Of a stretch of DNA of 64,000 nucleotides, positions 12,571-23,727 are shown in pieces; the first letter of the stretch is position 1; each line of letters opens with the position of its first letter. Origin of the DNA: Lysobacteraceae bacterium NML93-0399 (GTDB taxonomy: Bacteria > Pseudomonadota > Gammaproteobacteria > Xanthomonadales > Xanthomonadaceae). A program made the position numbers and the translations under genes. Location of the stretch: positions 1,240,001 to 1,304,000 of the forward strand of contig NTJI01000001.1 of NCBI GenBank assembly GCA_002307375.1, read 5' to 3'. The notes below the pieces were generated by a model that saw only the letters and a program-made list of their open reading frames with translations, searched no databases and had not been told where the DNA came from.

Positions 12571-14458
12571 CCCCAGCATACAAGTCAGGCGAATGCTGAT
12601 TGAGCGTGAAGGACGCTCTGTATATGACGAGAAATTTCACAAGGGAGTCAATATAGTTCGCGGCGAAAACTCCTCAGGAAAGTCAACGATCTTAAACTTC
12701 ATCCATTACGGACTAGGCGGGGACGTAAGTGAATGGAGTGAGATGGCGCTGCTATGCGAGAGGGTGTTACTTGAAGTCGAGATGAGCGGAAAGATAGCAA
12801 CTCTATCGCGACTTATATCGGATACTTCAATGCAGCCGATGGACGTTTTCTTCGGCAGTATTGATGCGGGACTTTCCGCCGATCGATCACAATGGGAACG
12901 ATATCCGTATCGGCGCTCGCAGCAGAAAGAGAGTTTTTCTCAAGTTATTTTCAGGCTTCTAGATATTCCAGAAGCAGCGAACGAAGATAGCGGCAACATC
13001 ACCATGAATCAGGTGATGAGACTTCTGTACGCCGACCAGCTGAGTCCGGTGGATGAACTTTTTGCTCATGAGGGCTTTGACAATTCGAAGATCCGAGAAG
13101 CAGTGGGCAAGCTTCTATGCGGCGCGTTCGACAATGAGCTCTACGCAAACGAGCTTGAGATTCGCACAGTCGACAAGCGTTTTGACGCAGTCTCGGCAGA
13201 GCTCAGCAGCCTTCATAGGGCGCTCGGTCAAGCGGGCCATGACCTAACTCTCGCATGGGTCGCAGAACAGCGTGCGAGAACGGATCAGGAGCGCAAGTCC
13301 GTTGGCGAAGAGATTGGTCGAGTCCAGCTCGTATCGATCTCTGAAGCTCAGCGGCCCACCCTAGGAGCACTAGAAGAGGCTTATGCCAGCTTGGTGAAGC
13401 TCCAGGAGGCGCTGGCAGTTCAGCGCAACGAGCGGGATGCGCTTGAGATGGCATGGGCGGATTCCGCGTCCTTTATTCGAAGCTTGGAAGAGAAGCTTGG
13501 GGCACTCAAGGATGCCGCTTTGGTGGCTCAAGAACTTGGTCAAGCACATTTTTCAGCCTGCCCCGCGTGTTACTCAGAAGTTTCAATTTCTGAGCCTGGA
13601 AACTGTGCGCTTTGCAAGGAGCCCTTTGATATCGATATGGCTTCAGAGCGCATAGGCGGCCTTATCAATGAGACGACGCTTCAACTAAGGCAATCCAGAC
13701 TTCTACAAGAAGAGCGTAGTTCTAAGTTAATATCAGCGGAAGCTTCTCTGAGAGAAATCGAGTCCGAGTGGAGCTCTGCTGCACGGAGATACGCCGAGAT
13801 TCAGCGCAGACCAACGAATGAGCAAGAGCATGCACTAAGTGAGCTATATAAGCGCCTCGGTTATCTAGACCGACGCGAAGAAGATTTAAACGAGAAGGCG
13901 AAAATGATTTCCGTCATGGACTCGTTATCGTCACAGAAGTCAGAACTGAATGATCGCTTGAGCCGTCTTCGGGATCGGAATCAACAGCTTATTTACGCGC
14001 AGCAGGAGAGGCTGACCGAGGCCTACCTTGCCATCTCGAACAATACAAAAAGCCTACTAGCTAGAGATCTGAAAAGACAAGACTCTTTCGAGAACCCCCA
14101 AAAGGTGGATTTCAGCTTCTCTGACAATAAAATTAGTGTAGATGGGCACACCTATTTCTCGGCAAGTTCGCGCGCAATTCTTAAGAGCGCCTTCGTTCTA
14201 GGCTTCCACGCCGCGGCCACGCAAAAACCATTCTTTCGACATCCTCGATTCGTCATGCTTGACACCATCGAAGATAAGGGAATGGAGGCTGCAAGAAGCC
14301 AGAATTTCCAGAAGCTGATCGTCAATATTTCTGAAGAATCGGATACCGATAACCAGGTCATCTTTGGCACAGCCATGATTGCCGAAGAGTTAGATCGAGA
14401 AGAATACGTGGTCGGTCGCTTCTACACTCGCGATCACCCCTCACTGACCTTTAAATAG
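12557..14458 (+). CDS. ABC-3C system SMC/Rad50-like ATPase with zinc hook (633 aa)
   Basis: The P-loop GENSSGKST is at residues 36-44. A long coiled-coil (about 200-500) is interrupted by CPAC (335-338) and CALC (350-353), a CxxC-x11-CxxC zinc-binding turn at the tip of the coil. The C-terminal lobe has a signature-like YFSASSRAILKSAF (about 533-546) and the Walker B-like FVMLDTIEDKG (about 565-575), in which the residue after Asp is Thr rather than the usual Glu, with Glu two places on. This fits the ATPase of ABC-three-component conflict systems, thought to sense invading nucleic acid and release an effector. It overlaps the middle-component gene by 14 bases. Composition is AT-richer than the flanking chromosome, pointing to horizontal transfer. 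Confidence 0.82.
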   Translation: MTRFDPSIQVRRMLIEREGRSVYDEKFHKGVNIVRGENSSGKSTILNFIHYGLGGDVSEWSEMALLCERVLLEVEMSGKIATLSRLISDTSMQPMDVFFGSIDAGLSADRSQWERYPYRRSQQKESFSQVIFRLLDIPEAANEDSGNITMNQVMRLLYADQLSPVDELFAHEGFDNSKIREAVGKLLCGAFDNELYANELEIRTVDKRFDAVSAELSSLHRALGQAGHDLTLAWVAEQRARTDQERKSVGEEIGRVQLVSISEAQRPTLGALEEAYASLVKLQEALAVQRNERDALEMAWADSASFIRSLEEKLGALKDAALVAQELGQAHFSACPACYSEVSISEPGNCALCKEPFDIDMASERIGGLINETTLQLRQSRLLQEERSSKLISAEASLREIESEWSSAARRYAEIQRRPTNEQEHALSELYKRLGYLDRREEDLNEKAKMISVMDSLSSQKSELNDRLSRLRDRNQQLIYAQQERLTEAYLAISNNTKSLLARDLKRQDSFENPQKVDFSFSDNKISVDGHTYFSASSRAILKSAFVLGFHAAATQKPFFRHPRFVMLDTIEDKGMEAARSQNFQKLIVNISEESDTDNQVIFGTAMIAEELDREEYVVGRFYTRDHPSLTFK

Positions 14459-14496
14459 GTAGGCATCCCACCCCTCTCGCCCGAGTACCCGCAGAC

Positions 14497-14796
14497 ATGC
14501 CAGCCAAGCCTCTGACCATTGGAAATCGTGATTTTCCTCGACAGATGGATGCACTAAATTTCTTTAAGGAAATGCTAGGTCGATATCGAATAGGTGAGCG
14601 CGTTTCGCCCGCCGACAGCGCGGATCTAGAAGCGCTTCTAAATAGGCATCAAGACGTTGAGAGCAAGTTAGGCTGCGGCATATCCCATTTTAAAGTCGAC
14701 AAAGATGGCTACGCCGGAAGGTGTTTTTGGGTAGTCCGCACAGACGGTACTCAGGATGACTTTACGTATAAGCGCTGCGTAACTGGAATTTGGTAA
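14497..14796 (+). CDS. DCL/DUF3223-family protein (99 aa)
   Basis: The product matches the DCL/DUF3223 domain along its whole length: IGNRDFPRQMDALNFFKEML, then DSADLEALLNRHQDVESKLGCGISHFKV, then GRCFWVVRTDGTQDDFTYKRCV. In plants the domain occurs in DCL proteins linked to plastid rRNA processing; bacterial single-domain members are uncharacterised. It starts 38 bases after the ATPase gene, in the same orientation and with the same lower GC, and is closed by the terminator at 14816, so it is likely the last gene of the ABC-3C transcript. Whether it is a functional partner (for example a nucleic-acid binding sensor) or a passenger is open. Confidence 0.7.
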   Translation: MPAKPLTIGNRDFPRQMDALNFFKEMLGRYRIGERVSPADSADLEALLNRHQDVESKLGCGISHFKVDKDGYAGRCFWVVRTDGTQDDFTYKRCVTGIW

Positions 14797-14815
14797 CGCT
14801 CCGTCAGATGAAAAT

Positions 14816-14847
14816 AAAAAGGGCGGCTCTTGTGAGTCGCCCTTTTT
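14816..14847. terminator. Bidirectional rho-independent terminator
   Basis: A run of A, the stem GGGCGGCTC / GAGTCGCCC (one G-T wobble) with loop TTGT, and a run of T. It can stop both the rightward island transcript and leftward aceE transcription, whose stop codon is just 17 bases away. It marks the right edge of the island. Confidence 0.85.
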
Positions 14848-14863
14848 CATAACGCTTTTGCTA

Positions 14864-17554
<2,691 letters not shown>

Positions 17555-17747
17555 TCAGGTCTCCAGCGCGGCGCGCCGCCGCGGTGCATGGGGTTCTTTG
17601 GACCGTGAATTCTAACAGGCGTGACACCGGGTACCGGACGGGGGCGAACGGTGCGTTGCAGCGCTGTCGTCGCATCGGTCATGATCGCCGGTTCAGGGGA
17701 GGAAGCGGCATCATGCGCGACCACTCCGCCCGCTTGCCGATCTGCCG

Positions 17748-19562
17748 ATGCCGCCCACTGATGCCTCCCTGCTGAGCCGTTGGCGCCTGCCCGTTCTGGG
17801 CCTGGCCATCGTGGCCATCGTGGTGGGGCCGTTCCTGATCATGCGTTCGGCGATCGGCGAGGCCGACCGGGCGACACAGAAAGTGGTGCACACGCGCGAG
17901 GTGGAGTCGCTCATGCAGGCGGTCGCCGCCGACGCGCGCAGCCTCGAAGCTGCCGCCATGACGCGCGCCCGCGGCATCGACAGCCCGCTGCTGCGCCAGC
18001 GCATCGACGAGGCCAATGCGCGCATCCTGCCGAATGTCGATGCAGTGCTTGCGCTGACGCGCGACAACCCGGAACAGCAGGCCCGACTGGGCGCGCTGCG
18101 CAGCAATCTGGAACAACGCCTGGCGCGTATCGATGCAGTCACCAAGGCAGCCGAGACGGCGACCGACGTCCAGATCGACCAGATGGTGGTGCTCAACCCG
18201 ATCCAGCGCCTGGTCATGGACATCGTGGAGACAGAGCAGACGCTGCTCGACGACCGCGATGACCAGGCCGAGCGCGCCAGCCGCAATGCCGACCTCGCCA
18301 GCTGGACGGCGATGCTGGTGCAGCTGTTGCTGCTGCTGGCCGCCAGTTATTTCACCTTGCGCGCGCAGAGCGGGCGCCGCGAAGCCGAGAGTCTGGCGAC
18401 GCGGGCGAGCAATCGTTCTGCGGTGGTACTCGACAGCGTGCGCGAGCCGATCGTGCTGATCGACGGCGACCAGCGCGTGGTGATGCACAACGCCGCATTC
18501 GCCGAACTCTACGGCGTGGGCGAGGAAATCCGTGGACAGAAGCTCGACGCCGTCGGCGAAGGCGCCTGGGACGACGCCGAAACCCTGCGTCGCCTGCACG
18601 ACGTGCTCGCCCGCGACCGCGAGCTGTGGGACTACCGCCTCAGCCAGCCCACCGTTGACGGCATGGAGCGGACGATGCTGCTCAATGCGCGCCGGATGCC
18701 TTTGCCCGACCGCGACGACTCGGTTGTGCTGGTGACCGCATCCGACATCACCGCGCAGACGATCAGCGAACGCCAGATCCGCGAGCTCAACCAGCAGCTC
18801 GAAGGCAAGGTGGAGCAGGTGTCGGACGTCAACCGCGAGCTGGAAGCCTTCAGTTATTCGGTCTCCCACGATCTGCGTGCGCCGCTGCGCCACATTGCCG
18901 GCTTCGCTGACAAGCTCGGCCGCCACCTGGGCGAGGACGTCGACGAGAAGACCACGCATTACCTGGGCGTGATCGGCAGCTCGGCGCGGCGCATGTCGGC
19001 GCTGATCGACGATCTGCTGGTGTACTCGCGCCTGGGCCGCAGCGCGTTGCGCCTGCAAAGCGTGGATCTGCAGTCGATGGTGGCCGACACCCGCGCAATG
19101 CTCGATTCGAACGCGCACACCGAAAACCCCGCCCACCGCATCGAATGGACCATCGCGCCGCTGCCGATCGTGGTGGGCGACGAGAACATGCTGCGCCAGG
19201 TGTGGCTCAACCTGCTGGGCAATGCGGTCAAGTACAGCAGCGGTACCGAGCCGGCGCGTATCGACATCGAATGCCGCCGCGGCGCCGAGGGCGGCTATCA
19301 ATTCACCGTGCGCGACAATGGCGCCGGCTTCGACATGCAGTACGCGGGCAAGCTGTTCGGCGTGTTCCAGCGCCTGCACGCGGCCAGCGAGTTCCCCGGC
19401 ACCGGCGTGGGCCTGGCCAGCGTGCGCCGCGTCCTCGGACGCCACGGTGGCCGCATCTGGGCCGAGGCCGAGCCCGGCAAGGGCGCCGCGTTCCACTTCA
19501 CACTGCCCGCGTCCGCACACGACGCCGGCGTCACTTCCAACCCCGGACAAAGCCTGACATGA
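17748..19562 (+). CDS. CHASE3-like sensor histidine kinase with PAS domain
   Basis: A 604-residue membrane kinase. Membrane helix 1 (about 15-33), a helical periplasmic CHASE3-like region (about 34-185), membrane helix 2 (about 185-205), a PAS domain (about 222-335, VLDSVREPIVLIDGDQRVVMHNAAFAELYG), then HisKA with the phosphoacceptor His374 in FSYSVSHDLRAPLRH and a HATPase domain with NLLGNAVKY, VRDNGAGFDM and GTGVGLASV. The H-box type is that of phytochrome-related kinases, which are usually paired with single-domain regulators, and two such genes follow in the same transcript, the first overlapping the kinase stop (ATGA). The stimulus is unknown. Translation start ATG 17748 is the only good one before the first membrane helix. 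Confidence 0.9.
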   Translation: MPPTDASLLSRWRLPVLGLAIVAIVVGPFLIMRSAIGEADRATQKVVHTREVESLMQAVAADARSLEAAAMTRARGIDSPLLRQRIDEANARILPNVDAVLALTRDNPEQQARLGALRSNLEQRLARIDAVTKAAETATDVQIDQMVVLNPIQRLVMDIVETEQTLLDDRDDQAERASRNADLASWTAMLVQLLLLLAASYFTLRAQSGRREAESLATRASNRSAVVLDSVREPIVLIDGDQRVVMHNAAFAELYGVGEEIRGQKLDAVGEGAWDDAETLRRLHDVLARDRELWDYRLSQPTVDGMERTMLLNARRMPLPDRDDSVVLVTASDITAQTISERQIRELNQQLEGKVEQVSDVNRELEAFSYSVSHDLRAPLRHIAGFADKLGRHLGEDVDEKTTHYLGVIGSSARRMSALIDDLLVYSRLGRSALRLQSVDLQSMVADTRAMLDSNAHTENPAHRIEWTIAPLPIVVGDENMLRQVWLNLLGNAVKYSSGTEPARIDIECRRGAEGGYQFTVRDNGAGFDMQYAGKLFGVFQRLHAASEFPGTGVGLASVRRVLGRHGGRIWAEAEPGKGAAFHFTLPASAHDAGVTSNPGQSLT

Positions 19563-19999
19563 GTGAAATCCGCACCATCCTCCTTGCCGAGGACAGCCCG
19601 CACGATGCCGAGATGGCGATCGACGCCCTGCGCGAAGCGCATCTCGCCAATCCCATCGTGCATGTCGAGGACGGCGTGGAAGCGATGGACTACCTGCTGC
19701 AGCGGGGCAAGCATGCCGACCGCGCGGCCGGCGATCCGGCCGTGCTGCTGCTCGACATCAAGATGCCGCGCATGGACGGCCTGGAAGTGCTCAAGCAGCT
19801 GCGCGAGCACGAAACGCTCAAGCGCATGCCGGTCGTGATCCTGTCGTCCTCGCGCGAAGAGAGCGATCTGGCGCGCAGCTGGGATCTGGGCGTGAACGCC
19901 TACGTGGTCAAGCCGGTGGACGTGGACCAGTTCTTCGAAGCGGTGCGCACGCTCGGCAAGTTCTGGGCCGTGCTCAACGAAACCCCCGAAGAAGACTGA
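19559..19999 (+). CDS. Single-domain response regulator, Rcp1-like
   Basis: A 146-residue CheY-like receiver without output domain. Acidic residues Glu11-Asp12, phosphoacceptor Asp66 in LLLDIKMPRMDG, switch Ser in VILSSSREESD and Lys in YVVKPVD are all present. The insertion DYLLQRGKHADRAAGDPAV between helix 2 and strand 3 is typical of Rcp1-type partners of phytochrome-like kinases. It overlaps the kinase gene by four bases and the next regulator by one, so it is the likely direct phosphate acceptor of the kinase at 17748. Confidence 0.9.
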   Translation: MSEIRTILLAEDSPHDAEMAIDALREAHLANPIVHVEDGVEAMDYLLQRGKHADRAAGDPAVLLLDIKMPRMDGLEVLKQLREHETLKRMPVVILSSSREESDLARSWDLGVNAYVVKPVDVDQFFEAVRTLGKFWAVLNETPEED

Positions 20000-20370
20000 T
20001 GACCGACGCCGCGCCGCTGCGGGTGCTGATCGTCGACGATTCGCGCGACGACGCCGAGCTCACCGAGCTGGCGCTGCGTGATGCCGGCATCGCCGTCGAG
20101 TGTCGGCGCGCCTACGGCGAAGCCGGCCTGAGCGGCCTGCTGCGCGATTTCCGTCCGCAGCTGGTGCTGTCGGACGTGAACCTGCCGGGCTTTTCGGGCG
20201 CCGAGGCGATGGGCCTGTCCCGCGCCGTGCTGCCTGATGTGCCCGTGGTCTTTCTCACCGGTTCGCCGATCGGCGCGCCGGGCGAGGAACTCCCCAGCGG
20301 CGATGCGCTGGTGTTCAAGGACGAACTGGAGTTGCTGCCGGACGTCGTCCGGCGCCTGGCAGGCGCTTAG
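19999..20370 (+). CDS. Second single-domain response regulator
   Basis: A 123-residue receiver: Asp13-Asp14, phosphoacceptor Asp59 in LVLSDVNLPGFSG, Thr in VVFLTGSP, and Lys in LVFKDELELL. It is shorter than its neighbour and diverged from it. It overlaps the preceding stop (TGATG) and is the last gene of the kinase operon. It may act as a phosphate sink or a second output. A degraded partial copy of its 3' part lies about 310 bases downstream. Confidence 0.88.
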   Translation: MTDAAPLRVLIVDDSRDDAELTELALRDAGIAVECRRAYGEAGLSGLLRDFRPQLVLSDVNLPGFSGAEAMGLSRAVLPDVPVVFLTGSPIGAPGEELPSGDALVFKDELELLPDVVRRLAGA

Positions 20371-20451
20371 CCCTTCCGCAGGCGCGTAGCCCTTCCTGTC
20401 AGCGCCTGCGTTGGGCGCAGCTGCGCCCTGTCCTCCCGAGCGCGAACCCCC

Positions 20452-20521
20452 CTGTAGGAGCGCGCTTGCGCGCGATAGGCATCACCGGAAAAGCCCATCG
20501 CGCGCAAGCGCGCTCCTACAG
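20452..20521. repeat. REP-like inverted repeat
   Basis: Arms starting CTGTAGGAGCGCGCTTGCGC at 20452 and its complement ending at 20521 are perfect over 25 bases around a 20-base centre. The same element recurs at 20675, 34306, 34460, 40098 and 40264, with a decayed form at 37281, always between genes. Confidence 0.85.
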
Positions 20522-20539
20522 GAAGGCGGGTCTGGCAGG

Positions 20540-20607
20540 CTGCCCGAGGTGTCGGTGGTGTTTCTCAGCGGCTCGCCGAGCGGGCTGCCGGGCGAGCCAC
20601 TGCAGGG
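20540..20607 (+). pseudogene. Fragment of duplicated response regulator gene
   Basis: Translation gives LPEVSVVFLSGSPSGLPGEPL, matching LPDVPVVFLTGSPIGAPGEEL of the regulator at 19999; the DNA aligns at a constant offset of 310 bases (20230-20297 against 20540-20607). The start, the receiver core and the C-terminal about 80 bases are missing, so it cannot function. Confidence 0.75.
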
Positions 20608-20674
20608 CGTAACCTTTCTCGTCAGTGCCCGCGACCTGCGCAGCTGCGCCCTGCCCTTTCGAGCCCGAGATTCC

Positions 20675-20744
20675 CTGTAGGAGCGCGCTCGCGCGCGAGG
20701 GGTCAACGGGGAAAAGCCCATCGCGCGCAAGCGCGCTCCTACAG
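20675..20744. repeat. REP-like inverted repeat
   Basis: Second copy in this gap, arms CTGTAGGAGCGCGCTCGCGC (from 20675) and the complementary arm ending CTCCTACAG at 20744. The DNA just upstream (GTCAGTGCCCGCG, CAGCTGCGCCCTG) repeats that before the first copy, so it was duplicated with flanking DNA. Confidence 0.8.
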
Positions 20745-20985
20745 GACGGCGTGTCCAGAACCCCCGACGTGTCGCTTGATGCCCTCCCCCGCCCCGCGGG
20801 GGAGGGTTGGGTGGGGGCGAACGGCCAGATCGTCGAAGAAACAAACCCAGGCGAATGCGCTCGCCTGAATCAGCGCTCCAATACGAAAGGTTCGCCCCAT
20901 CCCAACCTTCGGCCCGTAAAGGGCGCAATCCCCCGCAGGCGGGGGAAGGGACAGAGTGCGCGCGATGGATTCGCGCGCGGTGTAA

Positions 20986-23271
20986 TCAGCCTTCAGCCAC
21001 CTGCGCCTTGCGGATCTGCGCGTCCACGGCGGCGATCGCGGTCATGTTGATCACGCGGCGCGGGGTGGCGGAGGGGGTCAGGATGTGGGCGGGCTTGTTG
21101 ACGCCCATCAGGATGGGCCCCAGGGCGGCGCCGCCGGTCATCACGCGGATCATGTTGTAGGTGATGTTGGCCGCGTCGATGTTCGGGAACACGAACAGGT
21201 TCGCGCGGCCGCTCAGCGTGGTGTCGGGCAGCATGCGGCGGCGCAGGGATTCGTCCCAGGCGGTGTCGCCCATCATTTCGCCGTCGAACTCGAGTTTGGG
21301 CGCGCGGCGCACGAGGATCTCGCGCACTTCGCGCATCTTGCGTGCGCTCGGGTCGTCGTGGCTGCCGAAGTTGGAATGCGACAGCAGCGCGATCTTCGGC
21401 TCGATGCCGAACAGCTTCAGGCGGTAGGCGGCCTGGATGGTGCTCTCGGCGATCTGCTCGGCGGTCGGGTCGGGCTGTACGTGCGTGTCGACGAAGAACC
21501 ACAGGCCCTGGTCGTTGACCACGCCGGTCATTGCCGAGGTGCTCTGCAGGCCCGGGTCGAGCGGCAGCACGCTGCGCACGTAGCCGAGCTTCTTGTGGAA
21601 GCGGCCGACGATGCCGGTGATCATCGCGTCGGCCTCGCCGCGGTCGACCATGATCGCGGCGATCAGCGAGGGTCGCGAACGCAGCAGGTTCTTGGCCGAA
21701 TCGGGCGTGACGCCGCGACGGCAGGCCAGGTTGTGATAGTGCTGCCAGTATTCGTTGAAGCGCGGATCGTCGTTGATGTTGGTCAGTTCGAAGTCGCGCC
21801 CGGCCACCAGGCGCAGGCCCAGGCGCTTGATGCGCATGTCGATGACATCCGGGCGGCCGATCAGGATCGGCGTCGCCAGGCCTTCGTCGACCACGGTCTG
21901 CACCGCGCGCAGCACCACTTCCTCTTCGCCCTCGGCGTAGACGATGCGCTGGCGGTCGCCACGCGCGCGGTCGTAGACCGGCTTCATGACCAGGCCCGTG
22001 CGGTGGATGAACTGGCCGAGCTTCTCGCGATAGGCGCGCATGTCCTCCATCGGACGCAGCGCGACACCCGAATCCATCGCGGCCTGGGCGACGGCCGGCG
22101 CGACGATGGTCAGCAGGCGCGGGTCGAAGGGGCGCGGAATGATGTAGTCGCGTCCGAAGCTCGGAATCTCCTCGCCGTACGCGCTGCCCAGATCACTGGC
22201 CTCGGCCTTGGCCATCAGCGCGATGGCGTGCACGCAGGCGAGCTTCATGGCTTCGTTGATGCCGGTCGCGCCGACATCGAGCGCGCCGCGGAAGATGTAG
22301 GGGAAGCAGACCGCGTTGTTGACCTGGTTGGGATAGTCCGAGCGGCCGGTGGCGATGATCGCGTCCGGGCGCACGCGCTTGGCGTCCTCGGGCATGATTT
22401 CCGGGTACGGGTTGGCCAGCGCGAGGATCACCGGGTTCGGCGCCATCGTCTCGACCATCTCCGGCTTGAGGATGCCGCCGGCCGACAGGCCCAGGAACAC
22501 GTCGGCGCCATTGACGATTTCGGCCAGCGAACGCGCGGGCGTGTCGCGTGCATAGCGGGCTTTGGCCGGGTCGAGATCGGTGCGGCCGCTGTGGATCACG
22601 CCTTCGCGGTCGAACGCCAGGATGTTCTCGGGCTTGAGGCCCAGCGCGACCAGCATGTCCAGACACGCGATGCCCGCAGCGCCGGCGCCGGTGGTGGCCA
22701 GGCGCACGTCTTCGATCTTCTTGCCGGCGATTTCCAGCGCGTTGACGATCGCCGCGCCGACGATGATCGCCGTGCCGTGCTGGTCGTCGTGGAACACCGG
22801 AATCTTCAGCCGCTCGCGCAGCTTCTGCTCGACGATGAAGCACTCGGGGGCCTTGATGTCCTCGAGATTGATGCCGCCGAAGGTGGGCTCCAGCGAGGCG
22901 ATGATCTCGACCAGCTTGTCGGGGTCGCGCTCGTCGACCTCGATGTCGAACACGTCGATGCCGGCGAACTTCTTGAACAGCACGCCCTTGCCTTCCATCA
23001 CCGGCTTGCCGGCCAGCGCGCCGATGTCGCCCAGGCCCAGCACCGCGGTGCCGTTGGAGATCACCGCCACCAGGTTGCCGCGCGCGGTGAGTTCGCTGGC
23101 GGCGTTGGGGTCCTTGACGATCTCCTCGCAGGCAAAGGCCACGCCCGGCGAATAGGCCAGGGCCAGGTCGCGCTGGGTCAGCATCGGCTTGGTCGCGCTG
23201 ACGGTGATCTTCCCCGGCGGCGAGGCACGGTGATAGTCGAGGGCGGCCTGGCGGAACTCGTCGTTGGACAT
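20986..23271 (-). CDS. maeB: NADP-dependent malic enzyme with phosphotransacetylase-like domain
   Basis: Decarboxylates malate to pyruvate with NADP, supplying NADPH and pyruvate. The 761 residues fit MaeB (about 759). The malic enzyme part (about 1-425) has [18 protein letters not shown], the metal and substrate region [13 protein letters not shown] and [11 protein letters not shown], and the dinucleotide loop [14 protein letters not shown]. The C-terminal part (about 430-761) resembles phosphate acetyltransferase but is regulatory (acetyl-CoA sensing) in studied MaeB proteins. I placed the start at 23271 ([15 protein letters not shown]), the conserved N-terminus; the frame stays open upstream for 240 bases without resemblance to the family. 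No clear Shine-Dalgarno sequence precedes it. Confidence 0.95.
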   Translation of the reverse strand: MSNDEFRQAALDYHRASPPGKITVSATKPMLTQRDLALAYSPGVAFACEEIVKDPNAASELTARGNLVAVISNGTAVLGLGDIGALAGKPVMEGKGVLFKKFAGIDVFDIEVDERDPDKLVEIIASLEPTFGGINLEDIKAPECFIVEQKLRERLKIPVFHDDQHGTAIIVGAAIVNALEIAGKKIEDVRLATTGAGAAGIACLDMLVALGLKPENILAFDREGVIHSGRTDLDPAKARYARDTPARSLAEIVNGADVFLGLSAGGILKPEMVETMAPNPVILALANPYPEIMPEDAKRVRPDAIIATGRSDYPNQVNNAVCFPYIFRGALDVGATGINEAMKLACVHAIALMAKAEASDLGSAYGEEIPSFGRDYIIPRPFDPRLLTIVAPAVAQAAMDSGVALRPMEDMRAYREKLGQFIHRTGLVMKPVYDRARGDRQRIVYAEGEEEVVLRAVQTVVDEGLATPILIGRPDVIDMRIKRLGLRLVAGRDFELTNINDDPRFNEYWQHYHNLACRRGVTPDSAKNLLRSRPSLIAAIMVDRGEADAMITGIVGRFHKKLGYVRSVLPLDPGLQSTSAMTGVVNDQGLWFFVDTHVQPDPTAEQIAESTIQAAYRLKLFGIEPKIALLSHSNFGSHDDPSARKMREVREILVRRAPKLEFDGEMMGDTAWDESLRRRMLPDTTLSGRANLFVFPNIDAANITYNMIRVMTGGAALGPILMGVNKPAHILTPSATPRRVINMTAIAAVDAQIRKAQVAEG

Positions 23272-23727
23272 CGGTCTGGGTCTTGGGAGAGGAAAGCGTC
23301 GGGCTCGGGATTCTAACCCCCCACCCGCGCGCCGACCGGACGCGGGCGGATGGTGGTCGTGCGCGGTGCGATCCAATCGGGCGCGCGCAGCGCAATCGTT
23401 CGGCCAGCAAGGGCCGGGGTCGCCCGGCAGAGGCGCGCCGCCGTGGACGCTTTCGGCCGGGCACTGCGGGCGGTGCACGCGTCGGTGCCACACCTGCGTC
23501 GGGGGCGTCGACACCCCGGATCGAGGATGCGAGATGGGGCTGCGTCGGTGCGCGACACCGGGGCTGCCGTTGTACGCCGGTCGACGAGCGCCCCCGATAA
23601 CCCATTGGTGTTAGCGACGCGCCCCTTCCGACGCCGGACAATATGAACACCTCCGGCATCAGGACGCTGGCGCTACAGCCCCACCCCATTCGGCCGATAG
23701 GAGGGGCCCTGCCCCAGGTTCCGTCCC
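23272..23727. other. 456-bp divergent intergenic region
   Basis: Separates the divergent malic enzyme and chemoreceptor genes and must hold both promoters. I found no RNA gene, REP element or convincing small gene; long frames through it are GC-driven and lack ribosome sites. Confidence 0.5.

Larger units (their letters stand above)
20371..20985. other. 615-bp gap with REP hairpins and duplicated regulator fragment
   Basis: No intact gene. It holds two large inverted repeats (20452-20521 and 20675-20744), a degraded copy of the 3' half of the regulator at 19999 (20540-20607), and GC-rich hairpins of the CCCTCCCCCGC type (20782-20820 and 20930-20950). Reading frames here are chance products of high GC. 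Confidence 0.7.

Noticed and set aside
21085-23316. 743-residue open frame opposite maeB
   Set aside because: Shadow frame, no motif; maeB on the other strand is certain.
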